Assembly: GCA_024278455.1 (NCBI GenBank)
Contig: JAJRTE010000107.1
Span: forward strand, 1 to 64,000
Source: Myxococcota bacterium
Lineage (GTDB): Bacteria; Myxococcota_A; UBA796; JAJRTE01
Reading direction: 5' to 3'
Length of the DNA: 64,000 nucleotides
The notes beneath the pieces are model-generated. The model worked only from the letters and a program-made list of their open reading frames with translations. It was not told the DNA's origin and did no database searches. The translations under genes were made by a program, and so were the position numbers. Positions 47,641-57,669 of this stretch are shown here, piece by piece. The first letter of the stretch is position 1. Each line of letters starts with the position of its first letter.

Positions 47641-48747
47641 CTATTCCCTGTCGCGACCGGGCAGGGTCCGGCCGGGACACGGGGTCGGACAGGCCAGCAA
47701 GTAGTCGGCGACAGCCTCGCCCATGGCACGGTGGGCGGCCGCGCTGGGGTGTGCTTCGCCTGGAAGCACGGTCAGTTCCGCCTGGGACAACGAACGCAAT
47801 GCCGGGGTCAAGTCGACGACCTCGAACCCGAAACGGCGTGCCTCGAGACCTACCCTCGCCAGGAAGTCCGCCATGGGGTCCACGTGGAAGGCGTCCAGCA
47901 TGGGAAGGAGCAGCACGACGCAGCGTGCGTGCAACATCCTGCATTGCGTGCGAAACCTGTTCAGCCCGTCGCGGAGCCGGGTTTCGAACGCATCGGTCTC
48001 CATGGAGGCGCGCAGGATGTCTCGGTAGTCCCGCTGCACACCGAGCAACGCGCGGGCGAGACGCTGGCGTTCCACGTACCGGGCGATGTAGTTGACCATG
48101 AACGAGTATCGGCGCAGCCCGTTCTCCCAGGACGCCCACACCGGGACGCGCGCCACGGCCGGGGGCATGGGGTCGCGGGGGTCGCGATAGAAGCTCGGCT
48201 CGAGGTCGTTCACGAAAAAGCCCAGGGTTATGATGGCAGGCTGGATTGTCCTTCCGTTCAGCTCCAGCCAGCGGACTTCCTGGCGGAGGCTCCATGTCGG
48301 GGTCCCGGCGTTCAGCACCTCGTACCGGCCATAACGGTTCAGGGCACGCTCGAGCACCGCGGGGTAGGTTTCATCGTCCCCGACCCCTTCGCCGAACGTG
48401 AAGGAATCGCCCACGGCGAGGATCCGGGTTGTCCCGGGCGGTGGCATGTCGGCCCGGTCCGGGCCGCGGAGACCATGGCGCGAGACACGGAACGGGACCG
48501 TCTTGAGCACCTTGGCATCCATCGCCCGTTCGTAGACCATGCTTCCCTGGAACGACGGGGTCAGCGCCACCTGGATTTCGGGATCGTCATGGACGTAGAA
48601 GGGGGACGAGGGCACCCATCGAAAGATGAAGTCGTAGCATGACGCGGGGTTGCCGAGCCCCAGCACGCGGAACAGGCCTTCCGCCAGGAGCAATCCCGCC
48701 AGAATCCCGCCCCCTCCCAGGAGAACCCGTCCGGCCGCTCCTCTCAT
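47641..48747 (-). CDS. SGNH/GDSL-family hydrolase with N-terminal membrane anchor
   Basis: 368 aa; RILAVGDSFTFGEGVGDDETYP (block I), VLNAGTPTWS, TLGFFVNDL (block III-like), HPSAAAHRAMGEAVADYL (block V). Confidence 0.85.
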   Translation of the reverse strand: MRGAAGRVLLGGGGILAGLLLAEGLFRVLGLGNPASCYDFIFRWVPSSPFYVHDDPEIQVALTPSFQGSMVYERAMDAKVLKTVPFRVSRHGLRGPDRADMPPPGTTRILAVGDSFTFGEGVGDDETYPAVLERALNRYGRYEVLNAGTPTWSLRQEVRWLELNGRTIQPAIITLGFFVNDLEPSFYRDPRDPMPPAVARVPVWASWENGLRRYSFMVNYIARYVERQRLARALLGVQRDYRDILRASMETDAFETRLRDGLNRFRTQCRMLHARCVVLLLPMLDAFHVDPMADFLARVGLEARRFGFEVVDLTPALRSLSQAELTVLPGEAHPSAAAHRAMGEAVADYLLACPTPCPGRTLPGRDRE

Positions 48748-49934
48748 GTTCTCGCTCGCCGCTCGATCCGGCCTGGACCCCGGTAGGTTCGGCTCATGAT
48801 CTCCACCGCTCCCTGCATGCACCCCGGGCATGCGTCGACCCGGTCGCGATGGGCATTCGCCCGATCGCCGTACCACACCCGTGCAAATCCCTCCCGGTAC
48901 ACGTTGCCCACCGGCTCATGGTTGATGCCACAGGTCACCAGGTCGCCGTTGGGCATGAAATAGGCGAGTTGCCGGAGTTCGGCGCAGGGAAAGCTCAGAG
49001 CGGTCCCGCCGGCGATGTGCTTGCGGTAGACCGCCCGGTTGTAGGTTCGGAGTACCCAGTGCTCGAGGCGGTTGAATCCGCGACGTGCTCCGTGGTCCGC
49101 CTGCTGGAGACGTTTCAGGTGCGCCTGGCCCTCGTGCACCCCGATCGTGCCGGCCCGTTCGTGCTCGAGGTTGGCGTGGCGCAGGAACGGCTTGACCGGG
49201 AAGCCGGGGATGACATCTACCTCGAGTGCCCGGCACCGGGCGATGAGTTCGTCCATCTCGACGAGACTGCGGTCTGTCAGGGTGAAGTTGACCGCAAGGG
49301 AGAAACGCCTTCGCCGCCGGATCCTGGATAGGCCCTCCAGGGTGGCCATGGCCCTGGCGAATGTGCCGGGAACGCCCCGGGAGGCGTCGTGGGTCTTCTC
49401 GAGGCCGTCCAGGGACACGCGGAGGTGGAGCCCCGGCCAGCCGTGGCGTTCCGCGAATCTCAGCGTATCCTCGGTGAGGGTCCCGTTGGTCACGAGTTGG
49501 ACGATGAACGGATTGATCTCGCGCCGGGCAGCTCGTGTGACCTCTCCCAGGTCCCCCCGCAGAAAGGGTTCTCCCCCGATGATCTTGATGATGTCCAGGG
49601 AGCGCACCTGGGCGAACACCTCTCCCCATTGCGCTGCACTGAGTTCGTCCTGGTCCTCGCGTTGCCAGGCTGTGCAGGCGTGGCACCGAACGTTGCAGCG
49701 CCAGGTCAGCACGAGATGGCACGCATGCGGCATCGGAGGCCGGGGTCCTTCGGGACGCAAGCGCGAACGGGCGACGTGGGCGTAGGCACGGACTCGAGGC
49801 GGAACCAGCGTGACAGTACGGGACAATCGGCTCAGGGGTGAGGACCGGCGGGCACGGGTGGGTCCGCGCTCGAACCCGGTCGCGTGCCGAACGCCGTTTC
49901 CTGCCGTCTCCAACACCGCATCTTCGCCGTTCAT
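48744..49934 (-). CDS. Radical SAM/SPASM domain protein
   Basis: 396 aa; CNVRCHAC (CX3CX2C), IIGGEPFLRGD, C-terminal Cys-rich CGINHEPVGNVYREGFARVW…CPGCMQG; ATGA overlap with the SGNH gene. Confidence 0.92.
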   Translation of the reverse strand: MNGEDAVLETAGNGVRHATGFERGPTRARRSSPLSRLSRTVTLVPPRVRAYAHVARSRLRPEGPRPPMPHACHLVLTWRCNVRCHACTAWQREDQDELSAAQWGEVFAQVRSLDIIKIIGGEPFLRGDLGEVTRAARREINPFIVQLVTNGTLTEDTLRFAERHGWPGLHLRVSLDGLEKTHDASRGVPGTFARAMATLEGLSRIRRRRRFSLAVNFTLTDRSLVEMDELIARCRALEVDVIPGFPVKPFLRHANLEHERAGTIGVHEGQAHLKRLQQADHGARRGFNRLEHWVLRTYNRAVYRKHIAGGTALSFPCAELRQLAYFMPNGDLVTCGINHEPVGNVYREGFARVWYGDRANAHRDRVDACPGCMQGAVEIMSRTYRGPGRIERRART

Positions 49935-50836
49935 GTCCTGTCGCCGTCCTCCGTTTGCTGTTTTTCGCTGGCATGGGGGGATGTCCCCATCCCGGTCTTC
50001 TGCCGAAGCCGCTCCACCAGCAGCGCCATGTCGTGCCCGGTTTTCCGAAAATGCTCGGCGATGTAGTCGTGGCAGATGGGTGCCTTCTCCCGGTAGAAGC
50101 GGGTAACCTGGTCCGGCTTGTGGACGGGGTGCAGGTTGAACAGCACGTCGGGCAGGTGCTGGAGGCTCGGGAGGCAATAGCCCTGGTTTCCGAAGGAATG
50201 CTTGTCCAGGAAGCGGATGCCGGGCCACACGCCGAGGGTCTGGAGCAGTTCGCGCTCCTGCGCCTTGACGATGTGCTCGTCGAGCAGGGGGGTGCTGTAG
50301 ACGACGCCGTACTGCGCGCAGAACGCTTTCTGCTCCGCCACGGTCGCGGGCATGGACTGGGGAGCGTAGGTGCCGCCGACAGAGCTGCCCATCATGATGT
50401 GCGGGATCTCGTTCTCCAGGTTGTAGATGACCGCCTTGGTGGTGAGGGCCATGGTGCAGCCCATGCACACGCCCAACTTGGCCTTGTATTTCAGGAGGTC
50501 GCGCAAGAACGGCTCGATGGCGAGAACCCGGAACAGGTCGCAGGTGTCCACGTACCGGTGAACGACACGGTCATGGCCAAGCGCCCGCTTCAGGGCAGGG
50601 ACGTTCTTTTCCGCCCAGGTGCGAAACAGGTAGCCGTGGCCATGATCGAGGGTCAGGAGGTGCACCCGTCCTTTCTCTTTCAGACCGGCCATGCAGGCCA
50701 CCGCGGTCGAGTCCAGGCCGCCGGAAAAGAAAACACTGACATCTCCGAACAAGGGGGCACTGATGGAACAATGTGGCACGTCGCGTTCTCCCGCTTCCAG
50801 GTGCACGTCCGCTTCTGCCGGTGTATGGATCCGCAT
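49931..50836 (-). CDS. PP-loop ATP pyrophosphatase-like protein
   Basis: 301 aa from ATG 50836; VFFSGGLDSTAVACM (SGGxDS PP-loop), VCMGCTMAL Cys motif; ATGA overlap with the radical SAM gene. Confidence 0.85.
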   Translation of the reverse strand: MRIHTPAEADVHLEAGERDVPHCSISAPLFGDVSVFFSGGLDSTAVACMAGLKEKGRVHLLTLDHGHGYLFRTWAEKNVPALKRALGHDRVVHRYVDTCDLFRVLAIEPFLRDLLKYKAKLGVCMGCTMALTTKAVIYNLENEIPHIMMGSSVGGTYAPQSMPATVAEQKAFCAQYGVVYSTPLLDEHIVKAQERELLQTLGVWPGIRFLDKHSFGNQGYCLPSLQHLPDVLFNLHPVHKPDQVTRFYREKAPICHDYIAEHFRKTGHDMALLVERLRQKTGMGTSPHASEKQQTEDGDRT

Positions 50837-51090
50837 ATTACACGATCGCGCGAGGGGGGGGAAAGAGGTTCTTGATCCGGCCGGCATGCGTCGCACCCGT
50901 CTTCCCGCTCGCCTCGCCAGTTCGACGCGGCACTTGCCCGCACCCAGGTCTCGTGGTAGCCTACGTACCATCCCATGGGACCGACCGTACCACGGTGCGA
51001 CGGTTGGGGGGCGAGCCTGTTCCGCCTGGTCCGCCGTTGCCGTCCGGCCGGTTGCGTCCCTCGATGGCGATTGGGCGAGAGGAGGCCGGT

Positions 51091-52710
51091 ATGTCGGAAT
51101 CAGCCATGGCATTCAAGACCGCGGCGCCGGGCGAGCGTTCCGTTCGGAACATCGTCTTGTGTATCTGCGATGGAGATGACCCTGAAATCGCCCGGGACCA
51201 CCTGGCCAGGTACCTGGGGCCTGACGCGACGGGCCGGATCACCGAGCTGATCGGAAAGCGGCAGGTGCGCGGAAAATACAAGGAATTCAACCTGATCGGC
51301 GGCGACGGTTCCGGGCGCGACCTGGACTGGATCTTGTTGATGGGCCTGGGCAGGAGAAAACAGCTCGACGACCGGATCCGCCGCGACGACCGAATCCGCT
51401 CGGTGATGGCCATCGCCGCACGCCACTTCCGGCGGAAAAACATCGACCGGTTCGCGGTGGAGGACTTCGCCGATTTCGGGGTCGGCCCGGGCGACGCCGG
51501 CCAGCTCGTGGTCGAGGGCATGGTGCTGGGGCTGTACCGGTTCGACCGGTACAAGACCGCTGTATCGCGCAAGTACCCGGTGGACCAGGTGATTCGTGAA
51601 GTCACCATCCTCAGCGACCGGGACCAGGGCATGCTCGAGCGTTCCATTGCACGGGGGCGAATTTGTGCCCGGAGCACCTGCATCGCCAGGGACCTCGTCA
51701 ACACGCCTGCGGCTGACCTCACCCCGGAGGCCTTTGCTCGAGTCGCGTGTGACCTGGCTCGGTCCGTGCCGGGGCTGGATGTGGAGGTGCTGGACAGGGC
51801 GGCCATGGAGCGGGCCAACATGGGGCTTCACCTTGCCGTGGCTCGAGGTTCGGACAACGACCCCTGCGTGGTGATGGTCAAGCACCGGCCACGCAAGAGC
51901 GACCCATGGGACCTGGCGCTGGTGGGCAAGGGCGTGACGTTCGACGCCGGGGGGTACGACCTGAAGCCGTCGCCCTACATGGAACGGATGTACGGAGACA
52001 TGGCCGGAGCCGCAGCCGTCCTTGCCGCAATGCGCTCCATCGGGCTCATGCGCCTGCCGGTCAACGTCGCCGGGGTCATGCCGCTTGCCGAAAACTTGGT
52101 GAGCGGCCGTGCCTACAAGCCTGGTGACATCCTCACATCCCACAAAGGGCTGAGTGTGGAGATCACCAACACCGACGCCGAAGGCCGCCTCCTCCTCGCC
52201 GACTCCCTCAGCCTGGCCTGCTCCCGGTTCCGTCCCCGTTTCCTCGTGGACATCGCCACGCTCACCGGTGCGATCGTCACCGCCCTCGGGCAGTTCGTGA
52301 CCGGCCTGTTCACCTATGCCGAGACCGGCAACAGCAACGACGCTTTCGCGCGCCGTGTCGCGGACGCCGGTCGAATGACCGGTGAATGGGTGTGGCGTCT
52401 CCCGGTCAATGACGACTACAAGGTCCAGCTCTCGAGCGACGTGGCAGATCTCGAGAACTGCGACACCGACCGCGCCGCAGGTGCCGGCTCCATCACCGCT
52501 GCCCTGTTCTTGAAGGAGTTCGTCGACTTCGACATCGTGGAAGCCTGGGCGCACCTCGACATTGCCGGGACCTCCATGATGAAGCGGCGGTTGATCTACA
52601 ACAAGTGCCCCTACCAGCCCAAGGAAGGCGCCACCGGCGTGGGCGCCAGGCTGTTGACCCGTCTCGCCCTGGACCTGGCCAGCGATACCGGCGAGAATAC
52701 CTTGCCGTAG
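51091..52710 (+). CDS. pepA: Leucyl aminopeptidase (M17)
   Basis: 539 aa from ATG 51091 with GGAGG; LVGKGVTFDAGGYDLKPS…YGDMAGAAAV…NTDAEGRLLLADSLSLA. Confidence 0.93.
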   Translation: MSESAMAFKTAAPGERSVRNIVLCICDGDDPEIARDHLARYLGPDATGRITELIGKRQVRGKYKEFNLIGGDGSGRDLDWILLMGLGRRKQLDDRIRRDDRIRSVMAIAARHFRRKNIDRFAVEDFADFGVGPGDAGQLVVEGMVLGLYRFDRYKTAVSRKYPVDQVIREVTILSDRDQGMLERSIARGRICARSTCIARDLVNTPAADLTPEAFARVACDLARSVPGLDVEVLDRAAMERANMGLHLAVARGSDNDPCVVMVKHRPRKSDPWDLALVGKGVTFDAGGYDLKPSPYMERMYGDMAGAAAVLAAMRSIGLMRLPVNVAGVMPLAENLVSGRAYKPGDILTSHKGLSVEITNTDAEGRLLLADSLSLACSRFRPRFLVDIATLTGAIVTALGQFVTGLFTYAETGNSNDAFARRVADAGRMTGEWVWRLPVNDDYKVQLSSDVADLENCDTDRAAGAGSITAALFLKEFVDFDIVEAWAHLDIAGTSMMKRRLIYNKCPYQPKEGATGVGARLLTRLALDLASDTGENTLP

Positions 52711-52984
52711 CTGGCATTCGCCTCCCCCTCTCCCCTGTCGCGCCTCACGATTCCGGAACCTGGCCCCTCGCCCCTGGGACACGCCATGCAGCCCCGTTCA
52801 GAACACCGGCATCACGGGGTATGACATCAAGATCCGGTTGCCCATGCGCGCTCGGTCGCGGCGCAGGCTCCGTTGTCCAGGTATCTCCTGGAGTTGTAGC
52901 GCGACCACACTGATGGCACGTCGCTTGCCAGTACCGCTTGCGGTGTTGTGGCCAATCCTACAAGTTCCGTGCAGTGAGGTTACC

Positions 52985-54673
52985 ATGACTTTCATCCATC
53001 CAAGGCGACTTGAACAAAAACGATTCGTGCTGCTGCCACTTGCCGTGGCCTGGCTCTGGGCAGGATGTGGTGCCGCATACGTTGGAGACGATGATTCCAC
53101 TGGAGGTGCCACCGAGACGTCGGCGGATGGTTCGGAGCCCTGGTCCGGGGACGACGATGCCTACTATGGCGACGATGACAGCAGCACCGGCGACGACGAC
53201 GACGGCGACGACGACGACGTTTTGCCGACACTGCCCCCGGAGGTGCCGGACTCGTTCTATCGAACCAAACCGGCGGGCGGCGACCTCTACGTGTTCGTCG
53301 TCAACCCGGACAACGACACGGTGTCCAAGATCAACGCATCCACTCAGGCCGTCTACACCATCGGTGTTGGCACCCACCCGACGCAGGTGGTGGTGGGACC
53401 CGACGACCCACGCAAGGCCCTCGTCCTCAATGAAGGCGACGCCACCATCTCCATCATCGACACGCGCACAGACGAGATTCAGACCGTCCCGATTCACCAG
53501 GATACCAACTACATGAATGTAACATCGGATGGTCAGTATGCAGTCACCTACTTCGACCCTCGAGTCGAGGACGCCGACACCGACATCAACGGTGTCCGGA
53601 GTTTCTCCAGCATCTCCGTGGTCTACACCGGCGACGCAACGAGCGAACCGACCTCGACTCCTATCGCCGTGGCGCTGAACCCGCAAGAAGTCACGTTCGT
53701 GCCGTCCACCGGGGAAGCGATCGTACTGTGCGACGAGGCGATTGCCCTCGTGAGTCTTTCGCCGGAACCGAGCGCCCGAATCATTGCCCTGACGGACGAC
53801 ATCGAGGAGGATCTCGATGTGGAGGAGTTGGTCGTCGGCTCGGACGGGCGATATGTGTTTCTGCGTCTCGGGTCCCAGGCAGAACTGGTCGTCGTGGACC
53901 TGGATGAGGGCGGTTCCGGTGAGGCGGTGTCGAGGATAGCTCTGCCGGCGGTTCCCTCGGACATGGCGTTGGCGGACCACACATTGGTCCTCGTCGATCG
54001 CACCGACCATGAGCTGCTGGTATTCGATGCGATGGATCCCGGGGCCGAGCCTGCGGTGGTGCCCCTTCCGGAGAATCAACTCGTCGGGTCGATCGCTGTG
54101 GCTCCGGACAACCGGCACGCCATCCTGTACACGACGTTGACCGAGGCAGACATCCGCGGCACCGCGGAGGACGGGACCCCTCTCGACCGATTCTCGGTAT
54201 GGGACCTTGAAACCGACGACATCTCGGTCAAGGAGTTGGTCAAGCCGGTGGAAGGGGTCGCCATCGGTTCGTACAAGGAGGTTCAGGTAGTAACCATTTT
54301 GCACGACGGGTCCGCCGACAGTAACGTGGACGTCTTTGCTTACGAAGAGGCGTTCTCGGAGTACTACATGGAAGACGATCTCGTCGTGCCTACGCTCCTC
54401 GAGGCGCCGGTCACGGCCTTGGCCGAGTCCTCGGACGGCCTGTACCAGTTCATGATCATGGAGGACGACCTGAGCGTGGTGGTGGTCGACTACATGACCA
54501 GGCAGGCATACTCCGTGGACGTCCAATCCCAGCCGGTCTTCGTCGGCGCGCTCACTGATACCAACCTCGCTTATGTCTCACAGGAGTACGAGTTGGGACG
54601 GCTGTCTTTCATCGATCCCGAGACGCTGTCGGTGTCCACCATCACCGGATTCGAATTGAATGCACAACCCTGA
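52985..54673 (+). CDS. Beta-propeller lipoprotein with Asp-rich linker
   Basis: 562 aa; lipobox LWAGC; GDDDSTGG…GDDDDGDDDD; YVFVVNPDNDTVSKINASTQAVYTIGVGTHPTQVVVGPD (YncE-like). Confidence 0.75.
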   Translation: MTFIHPRRLEQKRFVLLPLAVAWLWAGCGAAYVGDDDSTGGATETSADGSEPWSGDDDAYYGDDDSSTGDDDDGDDDDVLPTLPPEVPDSFYRTKPAGGDLYVFVVNPDNDTVSKINASTQAVYTIGVGTHPTQVVVGPDDPRKALVLNEGDATISIIDTRTDEIQTVPIHQDTNYMNVTSDGQYAVTYFDPRVEDADTDINGVRSFSSISVVYTGDATSEPTSTPIAVALNPQEVTFVPSTGEAIVLCDEAIALVSLSPEPSARIIALTDDIEEDLDVEELVVGSDGRYVFLRLGSQAELVVVDLDEGGSGEAVSRIALPAVPSDMALADHTLVLVDRTDHELLVFDAMDPGAEPAVVPLPENQLVGSIAVAPDNRHAILYTTLTEADIRGTAEDGTPLDRFSVWDLETDDISVKELVKPVEGVAIGSYKEVQVVTILHDGSADSNVDVFAYEEAFSEYYMEDDLVVPTLLEAPVTALAESSDGLYQFMIMEDDLSVVVVDYMTRQAYSVDVQSQPVFVGALTDTNLAYVSQEYELGRLSFIDPETLSVSTITGFELNAQP

Positions 54674-54710
54674 GTCGTCGACTCGTGTCACGATATGGAA
54701 GGAGACAACC

Positions 54711-56258
54711 ATGAAGTACATTCTCACGACGATGGCTGTTCCCATGTTGCTCGCGGCAGGGTGCGGCGGCAGCCCGACGGATTTGCCCGATACCTTCACC
54801 ATGGAGGACCAGCCCGACATCATCGTCACCGGCGACTCGGTGTTCATGTTGTCGCCCTACGACGATTCCGTGGTCAAGGTGACGCCCGGGTCGCAGACAG
54901 GCACCGCGGAAGAGGACGGCTACACGGACCTCGAGACGTTCGATGTCGAGAACATCGGCATCGGCCAGGGTCCTCAGGGGCTGATCTTCACGCCGGACAA
55001 GCGCTACATCCTTTCTCTGACCCATGGTGAGGACACCGATGGACTCGCCATACTTGCACCGTCCGCCACCTGCACCGGGGAGCGTCCGGTGGACGCGACC
55101 TGCGTCACCACGCTCGATGCACGGCCCCTCCACGATACACTGGTACTCTCTCCGGATGGGCGATTCGCCGTCTCCTACATCTCGGAAGAGAGTGCTTCCC
55201 AGGCGTCGCAAGATGTCATCAACCTGAACGAGATTGGTGTCTACGATCTTGACAACAGAACCGTGCTGTTTGCGACACTTGGCTTCAGCCCCAAGGGGTT
55301 CGCCTTCACCCACGCGGAGAGCCCCCCCCGCATGGTGGCCATCACCGAAACCAAGGTGGTCGTCCTCGACCTCGAAACGGGCGAAACCACGCAGCGAGAA
55401 CTTGCCGGGGCCAGCGATAGCCAGTTGCGTCCCGACGGCGTGGTCGTCACCGGGGATGACCACTATGCCCTGATGACGCTCGAGGCGTCCAGCGACCTGT
55501 TTACTTTCGACCTCACACAACCGAACTTGCCGATCAATATCATCAACTTGGGGATGATTCCGCGCCAGATCGCGCTTTCGGCGACTGGGAACGAGACACT
55601 CGTCATCTCGACGACCAAGACCGCGATAGGGGTCATCCATCAGGAAGATCTCAGTGTGGATGTCTACGAACTCGAGCAACGTGTGACCGAGATGCTCTCC
55701 CCGGAAGGGAGCGACTACGCGGTATTCTACGATGCGACGGGGGTAGGGCGCGACCTGTACTACCTGGACCTGGAACAGGGCCGCATGGTGGCCTACTACC
55801 TGGAAAACCCGTGCGTCGAGGTGCACGCGAGTCCCGGCGGCGACGCGCTGGTGCTCTACTACGAGCCTGAACCCTACTCGACGGGCGGGAGTGGATTGGC
55901 TTCGAGTTTCGCGGTGGCGATCCTCAACCTGGCCCAGGGGGATCGGCAGCCCAATCCCATCCTCGTCCGCACACTCCCACCCGCGATCGCCTTCCACCTG
56001 GGGGCGGATCCGAGCCAGGACCAGGTGTTCGCCCCGTTCCAAGGGAGCGAAAGCGGAACGGTGGGCAGCTTCAACCTCTCTTCCTACGACAGCATGGCCA
56101 TCGACGTGGCCCCCATGCCCTATGCCATCGGCATTCTTTCAGACGACCGTGTGGTGGTCGCTCACCAGGCCGCGCTGGGTTTCCTGAGTGTGTTTCCCGT
56201 GAATGATCCCGATCTCGTCCAGTTTGTCCATGGGTTCCTGGCGGGTGGATTGATGTGA
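54711..56258 (+). CDS. Second beta-propeller-like lipoprotein
   Basis: 515 aa; lipobox LLAAGC; VFMLSPYDDSVVKVTP, GQGPQGLIFTPDKRYILSL, LVLSPDGRFAVSYIS. Confidence 0.75.
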   Translation: MKYILTTMAVPMLLAAGCGGSPTDLPDTFTMEDQPDIIVTGDSVFMLSPYDDSVVKVTPGSQTGTAEEDGYTDLETFDVENIGIGQGPQGLIFTPDKRYILSLTHGEDTDGLAILAPSATCTGERPVDATCVTTLDARPLHDTLVLSPDGRFAVSYISEESASQASQDVINLNEIGVYDLDNRTVLFATLGFSPKGFAFTHAESPPRMVAITETKVVVLDLETGETTQRELAGASDSQLRPDGVVVTGDDHYALMTLEASSDLFTFDLTQPNLPINIINLGMIPRQIALSATGNETLVISTTKTAIGVIHQEDLSVDVYELEQRVTEMLSPEGSDYAVFYDATGVGRDLYYLDLEQGRMVAYYLENPCVEVHASPGGDALVLYYEPEPYSTGGSGLASSFAVAILNLAQGDRQPNPILVRTLPPAIAFHLGADPSQDQVFAPFQGSESGTVGSFNLSSYDSMAIDVAPMPYAIGILSDDRVVVAHQAALGFLSVFPVNDPDLVQFVHGFLAGGLM

Positions 56259-56302
56259 CCAAAAAATGAACTATCGGCTGCAACGCCGGGAGGATAGAGA
56301 AA

Positions 56303-57634
56303 ATGGCACGAGTTGACATCGTCGTAGGCGGCGCACTGCTGTTTGCCTTGGTCGGCGCACCCGTTTGGGCCACGGAAGTCCAGGTGGGAACGACCCACCA
56401 GCGTATCTCCGATGAGAGCTTCTACCTCGTATCGCCGTACGCGGCGCTCGACATGATGACGCTCCACGTCACCAATTCCCTTGGATTCGCCAACCTGTCC
56501 TGGACGGCCGGCTACGAGTTCGGCAGGACGGAGAACACGACCTGGGGCTACTTGCTGGAGGCGGATTGGTCGGAACAGTCCACGTCGTCCATGCTGAACG
56601 GGGCACTGGATCTCCACGGTCTCGAGGCAGGACTGCGTTGGTCGGCCCCGTTTCACCGGCGGGTCGTTCCTTACGTGTCGGTTTCGGCCAAGGGCTACGC
56701 TGGCTACCTCCGTGTCGAGGACCAGATGACCGGTTGGAGCTATCCTGGGACCGTGGACGAGGGTGCGGAGCCTGACTACACCGCGGAGAAGACCCGGCGA
56801 TGGGGGTTTACGGGCGGCGGCCTGGCGGTGGTCGGCATCCACTGGGTGATCAAGCGTCCGGGCGGCGGCGCTGCTGTGGGGGAAACGGCTGCTCCAGCCG
56901 CGGTTCCGCCCGAGCAGACGGCTGCTGCGCCGGTGTCACCCGAGGCTGCTTCCCAGCCGGTGGCGGTTGCTTCGTCCGGCGTTCTTCGGGGCGGCAGTGC
57001 AGAGACGGCTGACTCGCCGGCCGGAGCCGCACCGTCGATCGAGGGCGAGGTGGCAGGGGCTGCCGTCGAGACCGCGGGCGAGGAGGCACCGGTGGAGGAG
57101 GGAGAGACCGGTGCTGTGCACGGGTCCGCGGAGAGCGAAGGTGGTGCGGCCGTTCAAGAGGAAGAGGAACCAGGACAGGGGCTCAGTCCCCGCCCCGCCC
57201 CTCCCATCGTCTCGCCTGAAGCCGTTCAACGGGCCGAAGCGCCGGGACAGGCTTCACAGTCCTGGATACATCCTCGTGGCAACGATGGTGGTGCGGCCGT
57301 TCAAGAAGAAGCGCCGGAACAGGCCTCGCAGTCCTGGATACTTCCTCGTGGCAACGATGGTCGTGCGGCCGTTCAAAAAGAAGCGCCGGAACAGGCCTCG
57401 CAGTCCTGGGCATTTCCGCACAGCAGCGACGGGGGTGCGGTTGCGAGAAAGAAGGTGCGGGAGGTCGAGAGGACGCGACCTGACTGGTGGAACCGTGCGA
57501 TGCAAGGGTCCTGGGGGCTGGGGCTCGACACATCGGCGGGTTACACCCTGTCGGCCCCGCTGACGTTCCGCGATGTCGGGGAACTTTCGATGTCCGGTAT
57601 CCGTTTCCAGGTGGGGCTGAACCTGTCGTTCTGA
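56303..57634 (+). CDS. Putative outer-membrane beta-barrel protein with internal low-complexity/repeat insertion
   Basis: 443 aa; signal peptide; amphipathic strands; terminal ELSMSGIRFQVGLNLSF; Ala/Glu/Pro-rich central region. Confidence 0.65.
   Translation: MARVDIVVGGALLFALVGAPVWATEVQVGTTHQRISDESFYLVSPYAALDMMTLHVTNSLGFANLSWTAGYEFGRTENTTWGYLLEADWSEQSTSSMLNGALDLHGLEAGLRWSAPFHRRVVPYVSVSAKGYAGYLRVEDQMTGWSYPGTVDEGAEPDYTAEKTRRWGFTGGGLAVVGIHWVIKRPGGGAAVGETAAPAAVPPEQTAAAPVSPEAASQPVAVASSGVLRGGSAETADSPAGAAPSIEGEVAGAAVETAGEEAPVEEGETGAVHGSAESEGGAAVQEEEEPGQGLSPRPAPPIVSPEAVQRAEAPGQASQSWIHPRGNDGGAAVQEEAPEQASQSWILPRGNDGRAAVQKEAPEQASQSWAFPHSSDGGAVARKKVREVERTRPDWWNRAMQGSWGLGLDTSAGYTLSAPLTFRDVGELSMSGIRFQVGLNLSF
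57239..57432 (+). repeat. 72-bp tandem repeat (24 aa), about 2.7 copies, in the outer-membrane protein gene
   Basis: GCGCCGGAACAGGCCTCGCAGTCCTGGATA… copies start at 57239, 57311 and 57383; encodes (E)APEQASQSWILPRGNDGGAAVQ(E/K)E. Confidence 0.9.
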
Positions 57635-57669
57635 TACCTGTTGCGTTCTCGAGGGCTCTGCTGGCGTTG

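Noticed and set aside
51100-52782. 560-aa minus-strand ORF
   Set aside because: Antisense to pepA; composition typical of a shadow ORF.
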